Of a DNA stretch of 64,000 nt, positions 56,003 to 64,000 are shown piece by piece. Position 1 is the stretch's first letter; each line of letters opens with the position of its first letter. A program made the translations under genes and the position numbers. The stretch is from Solen grandis (taxonomy: Eukaryota > Mollusca > Bivalvia > Adapedonta > Solenidae): positions 36,453,398-36,517,397 of the forward strand of contig CM037792.1 of NCBI GenBank assembly GCA_021229015.1. Direction: 5' to 3'. The notes below the pieces were generated by a model. That model saw only the letters and a list, made by a program, of their open reading frames with translations. It was not told the DNA's origin and made no database searches.

Positions 56003-56210
56003 GAGAAAAGCATCACTGATGTGCATAGAATTTGAGAAGAGCCTATAGCCAGCCCTTCCCTAGAGCTTACATGTGTTTTATTTGAAACTTCTTGACATAC
56101 AGTGTCGAATAAGTCGATTCCTCGCTGTGTCGAAGTTGAAAAAAAAATGCAGACATTTCATCTATATTTTTAAGAAAATCCCATGTATGAGTCGATTTTT
56201 CATGTGTCGG

Positions 56211-56212
<2 letters not shown>

Positions 56213-56241
<29 letters not shown>
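56213..56241 (+). repeat. Poly-T tract
   Basis: A run of about 28 T. Reading frames across it (Phe or Lys runs) are not coding. Confidence 0.95.
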
Positions 56242-56314
56242 GCAGAACATACATATGATAATTGGAACACATTATAACACAGATAAATCGAAGACTATTG
56301 GCTGTTTTCAAACC

Positions 56315-56585
56315 TTTACGGCAGCCTTGACCGCGACGATGCAACACTGCAGTATCGCACCATAGACATGTGGAATGATACCACACCCGGTAACATTATC
56401 CTGATACCGGGCCCGGTAAATGCATTTCAAACTCGAGACTACTAGTTGTTGCATCTTACAGAATCTATTAAGTATGATTAAAGTACTTTTAGACGATTTA
56501 TAAGGTAAATCAGTGGTTTCCGCTACAGCGGGGATTGAATCCCCAACTGTTACATTCGTAGTCAATATATTGGACCTCGGTGCCA
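56315..56585 (-). mobile_element. tRNA-derived SINE, family B
   Basis: The plus strand shows ACTGCAGTATCGCACCATAG, ACATGTGGAATGATACCACA and CCGGTAACATTATCCTGATA, then GGGGATTGAATCCCCAAC as the complement of the B-box and GGACCTCGGTGCC as the head end. Confidence 0.75.
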
Positions 56586-56639
56586 TATCTATGTAATTTT
56601 GAGTCTACATTTTGAAGTAAATGACTGTCCGTTACCTTT

Positions 56640-56880
56640 TTAACATTTTTTCCTGATATGTTTTTTCTTCTTTTTCATCTTTCACCTCTTTCTTTTTTAT
56701 TACCGTCATTTTTTCCTCCTTTTTTTTCTCTCTCTCTACTTGTCCTCCTCCACCTTCTTTTTTTTTGTTCTTTATCTTCTTCTTGTTTTTCTATATGTTC
56801 TCCTCACACTTTCTCCTTCTAATATTTATTCTTCTCCTTCTTTTTACTTCTTCTTCTTCTCCCTTCTCTTTCATTTCGAT
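56640..56880 (+). repeat. Pyrimidine-rich low-complexity tract
   Basis: About 240 bp of TTC/TTT/CTC-rich sequence, including TTCTTCTTCTTCTCCC near 56846. No coding potential. Confidence 0.85.
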
Positions 56881-57210
56881 GCTACACCTGATGTAGAGAT
56901 GGTTTTTATTCAAATCACCTTGACAAATATACATGTATCTATATGATCTAGCTACCCCGGGCACCTTTAACTTCCGCCTGCCCTGACGCCCGGTCAACCA
57001 GGTGGTAAAGGTCAAAGATGTCCAAGCTCACCGAGACACGGAACAGACAGTTGACCGTGGGCATAATGCATGCACACGCGGATATTCAAATCAGATTGTA
57101 GATTATATCGAGTTCGTGAAAGTAAATAAAATTATCTGTTTGTATGTCCTGCCTGGTCTGATATTGTCTGGAACGTTCTGCCCCTGAGTGGTACGAAATT
57201 CATCGCCAGT

Positions 57211-57440
57211 GAATGAAATAATCTGAAACGCAAAAATACGAAAAAATTGTAGAAACGCGAAAATATAATGGCGAAACGCGAAGTTACGATGATAAAAAAA
57301 ACACGAAGTTATATATAACATTTTCATCATCGTATTTTCTCGTTTTTTTTATTCGTACTTTCGCATGTTCATCGCAGTTTCGCCTTTTCGTCATCGTACT
57401 ATCCCGACTTCGTGTTTTCGTGTTTTAGATTCTTTCATTC
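57211..57440. mobile_element. Foldback element with repeated AACGCGAA motif
   Basis: The left end GAATGAAATAATCTGAAACG pairs with the right end TTAGATTCTTTCATTC. The left half repeats AA(A)CGCGAA-like blocks (57225-57310) and the right half holds their complements (TTTCGC, TTCGTG, 57330-57420), so the whole ~230 bp can fold back. Confidence 0.75.
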
Positions 57441-57479
57441 AAAAGCAAATATGCCGATGGCCTTAATGGAATTCCATAG

Positions 57480-57635
57480 AGTGGTCCAGTCTGTCCTGTA
57501 GTATACTGTCTGGACTGGTCCAGTCTGTCCTGTAGTATACTGCCTGGACTGGTCCAGTCTGTCCTGTAGTATACTGTCTGGACTGGTCCAGTCTGTCCTG
57601 TAGTATACTGCCTGGACTGGTCCAGTCTGTTTCTC
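57480..57635 (+). repeat. 34-bp minisatellite, ~4.5 copies
   Basis: The unit is TCCAGTCTGTCCTGTAGTAT followed by ACTG(T/C)CTGGACTGG. It is followed by three copies of a 19-bp unit GGTTTACCCTGCATTGACT (57641-57690, last copy diverged). Confidence 0.95.
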
Positions 57636-57834
57636 AGGTCTGGTTTACCCTGCATTGACTGGTTTACCCTGCATTGACTGGTTTGCCCTATCCTGTCTGA
57701 TCTGAGATGAAATTATATTTTACGTCTCACTATAAGTACATGTATTTAGTCATTCGGTGACTTTCCTTCATTGCGATAGCACGTTTAGAAGTGGTATGTA
57801 AAAACACATGTCACATTATCCTAAAATCGGGGAA

Positions 57835-57905
57835 AAAATACACGCGGTCTGGGATTGAACTCACTGCCTTTTCCTCTTGAGGCGATCACTTAAACACCAG
57901 AACTG
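57835..57905 (-). mobile_element. tRNA-like SINE remnant
   Basis: On the minus strand, GTTTAAGTGATCGCCTCAAG and GAGTTCAATCCCAGACC resemble A and B boxes at tRNA spacing. No body is evident. Confidence 0.4.
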
Positions 57906-58195
57906 ATACTTATGTATGATAAAGTAAAACAAAATATGGAAACAAATACCAAAATCTTTCTGAACCTTGTTTTTTCCGGAAAATATAAATCTTAGAACAG
58001 TGGTGTATTTATGGAGGGGGGGGGGGCATTAAACCAGAATTGGTGTTTATGTTTTATAACACTTAACATTTTATGATACACTCAACTCTTTAGAACAGTG
58101 GTTTTTATTTTTTTTTTTATTTCAGCTTTTGAGACAATGATTTAAGATTTTTAACCTAAGTTTAATGTTATAAGTTTTTGTATGAAATGTTTGAT

Positions 58196-58640
58196 ATGAA
58201 TGCCGTTATAAAGAGGTTGTTGTTATAATGAATGCCGTTGTAAAAGGGGTTGTTGTTATAATGAATGCCGTTGTAAAGAGGTTGTTGTTATAATGAATGC
58301 CGTTGTAAAGAGGTTGTTGTTATAATGAATGCCGTTGTAAAGAGGTTGTTGTTATAATGAATGCCGTTGTAAAAGGGGTTGTTGTTATAATGAATGCCGT
58401 TGTAAAGAGGTTGTTGTTATAATGAATGCCGTTGTAAAGAGGTTGTTGTTATAATGAATGCCGTTGTAAAGAGGTTGTTGTTATAATGAATGCCGTTGTA
58501 AAAGTTGTTGTTGTTATAATGAATGCCGTTGTAAAGAGGTTGTTGTTATAATGAATGCCGTTGTAAAAGGGGTTGTTGTTATAATGAATGCCGTTGTAAA
58601 GAGGTTGTTGTTATAATGAATGCCGTTGTAAAGAGGTTTC
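58196..58640 (+). repeat. 32-bp minisatellite, ~14 copies
   Basis: The unit is GAATGCCGTTGTAAAGAGGT followed by TGTTGTTATAAT. Copies vary mainly between AAAGAGG and AAAAGGGG. Confidence 0.96.
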
Positions 58641-58979
58641 ACTGTTGTTGATATACAATATGTTTGCCTAGCTAAAAATGGATAACGTTTGAGGATATTC
58701 ATATAAAACCTTTATGTACAATGGAAATCTGATCGTGTTTTCTTTTATCGTTTGTATCCTTGAAAATCCCCATATTTTCAGAAATGTGACGTCACTTTCA
58801 TTTATTTGATGGCAACATTTTTTACTTGAACCCGGCTTTGTTAAGGAGCGCTACTTACAGGAAACTGCTCTCGTCATTGAATGGCTAACATAGTTCATTT
58901 ATAATGAATGATCTGATTTGTTCTCCCAGTCGATGGCCATGTTATGTGTAGAGTATTTTGCGAATCTCTGAATTCTGAG

Positions 58980-59175
58980 ATAAATGAAAATTGAAATAAA
59001 TAAATAAAACCGACAAAAAATAGATACTAAGATTTAAAAAATACGTACATAAATAGATACTGAAATGAAAAAAAAGGAATCTGCTGAGATAAATATGAAA
59101 AATACTGAAAATAAATTGAGATAAAAAAAAGAACTGAGATTAAAAAATACTGAGATAAATAAACTCGTATTCTGA
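58980..59175 (+). repeat. Low-complexity 'GAGATAAAT/AAAAAATACTGA' region
   Basis: Irregular A-rich repeats of CTGAGAT(A/T)AA and AAAAATACTGA occur about six times over 190 bp. Probably an old minisatellite. Confidence 0.6.
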
Positions 59176-59788
59176 GACAATTTGAAACTCAACAGAACCT
59201 TCTTTTTAAGGTTTAAACCGTTTTAGTAAATAATGAAATCAGACCCCATGCACGTTTATAAATATTAGTATAATTCAGAACGTCTTTATTTTTAGATATG
59301 TATATCACGACAGAAATACATCTTACAAGTACAAGTAATGTTCTATTTCAATATCATGGCTAGGATTATTCAATGAGTACAGCCTATTCAGGGGAGACGG
59401 GTACCGGGTAAACATTGAATAGGCCAATGCCAACTGTTCCTAGTTTAAATATACAGTCTATTCTGTTTGAAATCATTCATGTCTGACCACATGTTCTGTA
59501 AAAGTAGTTTCGGCCCTCCCTATATAAAATAACCATTTTTAAAAGTCAGAGAAAGTTGCCAATGATTTTCTGGGTTAAGTGAATCGTCACCACGGCAGTA
59601 TTTCAATTAGCCAAAATCAGATGACTAATCAAAAATGAAAAGTATCGTTGAATTCTTTTGAATTCCTCTGATAATCAGGGATTCTATATAACGTATATAG
59701 AATCCATGCGATAATATACAATGATTAACAATTATTATTCAACTGTTGGAAACCGGTTCCGGTGGTCGGGTGGGTAAATAAATGATCT

Positions 59789-60031
59789 CTTAACCCTTTC
59801 CCTCATATAGACTCATTTTGACGCACTCAATAGGTACCACATAAAGCCTGATCTGCAGAAAACCACAGTTAAACCTTACCAAATTTAATTATAAAGTCCT
59901 CATTTCCAGACCACTGAGGAGCAGCGAACAGCATAAAACCTGATCAGCCTGCGAGTTACTCACAGGCTGATCTGGTTTTATGCTGTTCGCATAGGTCTTT
60001 TCATGATTTCCTCTATGAGGGAAAGGGTTAA
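59789..60031. mobile_element. MITE with TIRs and inner hairpin
   Basis: The terminal inverted repeats are CTTAACCCTTTCCCTCATA (59789) and TATGAGGGAAAGGGTTA (60014-60030). Inside lies a strong hairpin, GCGAACAGCATAAAACCTGA plus TCAGCCTGCGAG (59924-59955), against its complement at 59961-59990. No coding capacity. Related short hairpin DNA occurs at 34228-34296. Confidence 0.85.
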
Positions 60032-60039
60032 TGAATCAT

Positions 60040-61630
60040 AATATAAGCAGAGATTTGAATACCTAGATGTGTTCCGTGATATAAGATTCCTGTTTTATTT
60101 AACGGTTGGTCATAATATATATTCTTCACACTGACTTGAGGTGAAATAAAATGTATTAATGGGAGGAGGTTTAAATAAGCTTCGGCTTTCAACCCCATCC
60201 CAAAACTGCATAGTCAAATTGTAAACTTGCTATGTACTTGATTGAATTAATATGTTTAAACCAATATATGTATTAATGTAGAAAGATTTAAAGACAACAT
60301 TTGCCTTGCGGGTATATACACAACGCGTCAGAGTTCGGCAATGTTCGGTTGTTTTCGTAATTCCGAGCCTCGGCTTAGTGTCCATGAGACCGATATCTAG
60401 TTGTGTTTCTTTTCTGAAGTTAAATTAAATGAGATTCATATTCGAAATTTGATATTTCACGTCAACAGTTTTGTTTCACAAACGTGCAAACATAATTTCT
60501 ACTGGAGTGAGAAGGAAGTGTCTCTGTGTACAGATCGAGCAACAACGCTTAAGTAAGTTTTATGTCCTTATATTTGTATAGGTTTTAATATCCAATCTTT
60601 TTGTATATACTGGGTTTTATTGTATATATCGAGTTTGTTGTTATTTTATTGTTTGTTGTTGTTGTTTGTTTTTTTGTATTTATCTGTAGTTTTGTTGTTG
60701 TTGTTGTTTTGTATTTCTATATTAAAGTATGGTGAATATAAAATGCAAACATAGAGAAACAGACAGCCAGACAGAGAAAGACAGACTCAGAAAGACAGGA
60801 GAGCAGGAGAGAGAAGGGGCACTGTTCCAGTGACCCAGATTCCCGATTTCTTTCTCTCCTATTACCAAAATTCCACACACGGAATGAATATACATTTATG
60901 TGTGTTTTACGAGTGAAATCAAAACCATCAGATGGCTTAAACATGCCACTTTTTATTATGCTTAGAATTAACAACCCTCAGCCCAGCGAATCTTTATTTC
61001 GAAACAGGGGGGTATAGGCACGTGACCAAAATGCGTTATGATTCGGTAGAATTCGGGCATGTAATGCTGCCTTTACGCCAAAAAACCCGGGCTTGCACAT
61101 TATTATTCCAATTTTACTTTTCTGTTAATCAATAAATGACTTTGTTTAAGGTAACAGCAGTAATTCATGGAAAGCTAAAACAAATCTCACGCTTACAAAC
61201 AATTTTGTTTCAGAATTATCATACAAGTACAAAAAAGATTCAAAAAAGGCATTTGCATTCCAGGATTTCAAAATGTTCCGGGGACGAGGGGAGGGCATTC
61301 CTTGTGCGGGCTCTGTCCAGCTACGAGCCTGGAATTCATTTTCATGATATTCGGACTTATTTTCTTTGAGTCAATGCGTGCCAGAACTTCAATCATGCAG
61401 ATATATAGGCTGTGAAGAGCAGAGATCAAATCAAATAATTCTATGCCCAACTGTTGGCGTCGTGTTAAAAAACAATTGGCTGAAATTTAGTAGAAAAATT
61501 ATATCCTATATTTTCTGAAAATTAAAGCCAATTTACCAGTTAAAGGGACAAAATATATTTTATTTATTTGTTTATCCAAATTCTAGGAATATACTCTCTA
61601 TCAGAATTTATTTACATGTATTTTTGATTT
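60040..61630. other. Gene-free stretch with TTG-rich patches
   Basis: TTG-rich low complexity lies at 60625-60710 and a purine-rich (AGACAG)-like patch at 60755-60820. No coding region or RNA gene recognised. A poly-A run of about 27 lies at 61635-61661. Confidence 0.5.
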
Positions 61631-61667
61631 AAGTAAAAAAAAAAAAAAAAAAAAAAAAAATGTGTTT

Positions 61668-61930
61668 ACTGCCCTGTAGTTTTAACACCAATATTTCAGT
61701 CAATTAGGGACTTTGTCTGCATTGGAGAAGACATAGTGCTGCCTTTGTGCGATACAATGCCTTTGACAAATTTATGATACCACATCCAGTGACATATATT
61801 TACACCAAACAAACTAGTCATTGAACTACCCACATATTCCTGAGCTCTTATTGAGGGTACCGGGTCTCGAGCCTACAACTTCCATATAAAGGATAGGAGG
61901 CTTTATCAACTCGGCCATTGGGGCAGGTGC
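61668..61930 (-). mobile_element. tRNA-derived SINE, family B
   Basis: The plus strand contains CAATATTTCAGTCAATTAGG, GATACCACATCCAGTGACAT and CCGGGTCTCGAGCCTACAAC (B-box complement), then TCAACTCGGCCATTGGGGCA (A-box complement). Older than the other copies by divergence. Confidence 0.75.
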
Positions 61931-62229
61931 GTTCCAATGAAAGGGTAGGGGTCAATGCAATAACTGCTTAACGCGATAACTGACCTACAGGTGGGTAGCG
62001 GGTAACGATATTCGTGACAACCGCGACGTCGCGTTATATTAGAACAGAACAGAAACCTTATTTACATCGGTTTGAGCATATACAGCTCATCACCGTATCA
62101 CGTACAATTTACAAACATGTACGCATGTGCATATACATAAATAAAATATACAACATATGTGAGAATGTCAATACATATATGTATATAACAACAACAACAA
62201 CAACAGAAAAAAGGAAAATTATGTTGTAA

Positions 62230-63106
62230 AACATGCTAATTTTGTCAAAATTTAATCTCTCTCATGAATATCTATTACGGAATGTTCAGGGTAATACTCG
62301 TATGCCTTAATAATACAAAATATTTTAACGCTTAAACTATGCTGTCTCTAAGTTTGAATGCTTTAATACAATATATTCAACTTGCTAATTTAACCATGAT
62401 AGATTTATTATTGTTTTTAATAGCGATATAAACTTAGCCATACTAGGGTTTCTCGTATTAAATCTGGGTATATAATTTCTATGAATATCGTCGTATATAG
62501 GACAGATAATAATAAAATGGTATTCATCCACTAAATCATTTAAATTACATAAAAGACACTTTCTTTCATTCCTAGGTATATTATTATGTCTCCTTATTTC
62601 TATTTAGTTTATGGGAAGAAAGACGAAGTTTAGCTAGGACCTGTCTATATTTTATATTTTCAATTCTGTAAATATAACTTGAAACTTCATATATTGGTTT
62701 AACTTATTTATAGACATACAGTGGGCTACAATCATTCATACCAGTTCTCCAGTCGTTTATGTATAAATCACGTGATCTATTTCGTAGTAAAGGTGTTAAG
62801 ATTGATTCTTTAACTGATTCTTGGAACAACCATACATCCTGAAATCCAGATTGTTGTAAAATATTACGAATGCGTGAAGCCCAATTATTTGTTGTATCTT
62901 TCATTTCAATATCTAACTTCATTTAATAGAATAGTTCTATGTTTACAATTTTTACTTTTTATTGTTGACAGTTTAAAGGAAGTATTTTATAGCCCTTATA
63001 TTCCCCTTCAATGAATAATGGGAATCGTCCCAGCTCACTATATAAGGATAATATATTCGTTGATTTTTTAACCTTTAAAATCTATTTTCAGAACTTCTTG
63101 TGTACA
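62230..63106 (-). pseudogene. LINE pol C-terminal region
   Basis: Minus-strand frames include LDIEMKDTTNNWASRIRNIL, QQSGFQDVWLFQESVKES and SRDLYINDWRTGMND (62704-62922). Further blocks follow toward 62400, including an IYDDIH-like region that in LINEs follows a cysteine cluster. Stops and frameshifts break it. Confidence 0.65.
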
Positions 63107-63116
63107 CTTTCTAAAC

Positions 63117-63251
63117 TTGCGTTACGTCGGTGGTTCTGCCCGGATGCCTCCGTGCATTCGGGGTCTTCCTCCACCTGTAATTAGTTGGACGTCGCAATAT
63201 GACTGAAATACTGTCGAAGCGACGGTAAAAACTCAAATCGTCAAGTCAAGT
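63117..63251 (+). mobile_element. 5'-truncated SINE family A inserted in the LINE
   Basis: It starts inside the body (GTCGGTGGTTCTGCCCGGAT) and includes CCTCCACCTGTAATTAGTTG and TGACTGAAATACTGTCGAAG, ending in CAAATCGTCAAGTCAAGT. The 10-bp direct repeat CTTTCTAAAC flanks it at 63107-63116 and 63252-63261, the expected target-site duplication. The head is missing. Confidence 0.9.
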
Positions 63252-63252
63252 C

Positions 63253-64000
63253 TTTCTAAACATTCATAATTGGTACCTCCCATAATTTCTGAACCATAAT
63301 TAAGTATAGATAAAACATATGCATCAAACAAATTAAACATGATATGAAACGGTACAATTGTTTCTTTAGTTATATACAGTAAACTGTTCATCGATCTTAA
63401 TGCTTTTCCACTTAATGTTTTTGCTGCTTGGGCAAATGAACCACCCGACGTAAATACAACCCCAAGGTAATTAAACGAGTAAACTATTTCGATTTTAATA
63501 TCATTATAATGCCATTGGTTGGTTTGGGATAATCTTTCACATTTTCTGAAAACAATGACTTTTGTCATATCAATATTAACGTTAAGGTTCCATCTTAAAC
63601 AGTAGCTATGTAAATTATCTAAAGACTCTTGGAGACCTTCCTTTGTTTCTGACAGCAGTACCGCGTCATCAGCGAACATTAATATATAAATTGTTAACTG
63701 ATCGATGGTCATCCCAGCAGATATGTTCTGTTGTAAAGTTGCTCAATATCATTTAAAAATAGTGAGAAACAGATTGGTGAGGTTATCTCCCCTTGGAATA
63801 GACCAATATTACAATTGAAGAATTCAGAAACTGATCCCAAATGTTTAACACATAGTTTTACCTCCTGGTACATGGATCTCAAAACGGACAACAGTTTCCC
63901 ATGTACACCAGATTTTAAAAGTTTATACCAGAGTCTGTCTCGGTCAATACTATCATAAGCTTTTTTTAAAATCTATGAAACAGCAGTACAGTTTTTTTCT
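63253..64000 (-). pseudogene. LINE reverse transcriptase domain, frameshifted
   Basis: Reading down the minus strand: an FIDF(K)KAYDSI-like catalytic motif near 63960 (interrupted by an A-run frameshift at ~63962-63968), GLFQGEITSPICFSLFLNDI (63753-63812) corresponding to the 'QGxxxSPxLFxLxxND' motif, then after another frameshift near 63710 the FADDAVLL catalytic motif (~63650). MTKVIVFRKCERLS and YSFNYLGVVFTSGGSF follow. The RT would copy LINE RNA at the target site. At least two frameshifts make it inactive as given. Confidence 0.88.

Larger units (their letters stand above)
62038..64000 (-). mobile_element. Non-LTR (LINE) retrotransposon, 3' half, broken, runs off the window
   Basis: Minus-strand pol with reverse transcriptase (63253-64000), a C-terminal region (62230-63106) and a 3' UTR ending in GGTTTCTGTTCTGTTCT at about 62038. 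Several frameshifts are present and a SINE interrupts it at 63117-63251. The 5' part, including any endonuclease, lies beyond the window. The clade cannot be assigned from what is visible. Confidence 0.85.

Noticed and set aside
58514..58702. Minus-strand frame with repeated FTTAFIITTT-like peptide
   Set aside because: It is the 32-bp minisatellite.

Overview
The window looks like AT-rich nuclear DNA from a marine bivalve mollusc, most likely a heterodont or venerid-type clam. The grounds are indirect: long introns with GT/AG splice sites, dense TTG microsatellites, tRNA-headed SINEs, foldback elements, and dispersed repeats of a style common in clam genomes. The species cannot be fixed from the sequence. 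A run of exactly 100 N (25085-25184) is a scaffold gap.

One convincing protein-coding gene occupies about half the window on the + strand (ATG at 18317, stop ending at 50073). I rebuilt it exon by exon from splice sites and reading phase. Ten core exons total 960 nt and encode 319 residues; every junction is in phase. An eleventh exon (32969-34111, 1143 nt, phase 1-1) fits between exons 2 and 4 and would raise the product to about 700 residues with a long charged, disordered insert. As given, that exon holds two compensating frameshifts. I do not recognise the protein family. It is soluble, highly charged at the N-terminus, and has an aromatic-rich C-terminal domain.

Region by region: 1-2500 holds no gene. 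2527-5512 holds a scrambled, decayed Ty3/gypsy retrotransposon with reverse transcriptase and protease on the minus strand and RNase H plus integrase on the plus strand between them. 5800-10390 is gene-free. 10809-12095 is a large imperfect palindrome of C/G-rich repeats. 12960-14910 is a ~168-bp satellite with an alternating dimer pattern. 15800-18050 holds SINEs and an imperfect triplet array just upstream of the gene. Introns 1-10 carry SINEs, MITEs, minisatellites and a ~2-kb satellite. Downstream of the gene come a 2.4-kb 62-bp satellite with a 7-monomer higher-order repeat (52.26-54.7 kb), shorter tandem arrays and foldback elements (57-60 kb), and a minus-strand non-LTR retrotransposon (62.04-64 kb, running off the end) interrupted by a SINE with a 10-bp target duplication.

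The features of most interest are the symmetric disordered cassette exon, the intron-5 tandem array that copies the exon-5 end with its splice donor, an (ATT)n microsatellite serving as the exon-2 acceptor tract, the C/G palindrome, and the higher-order satellites. Nothing here looks prokaryotic, and no CRISPR or operon is present.
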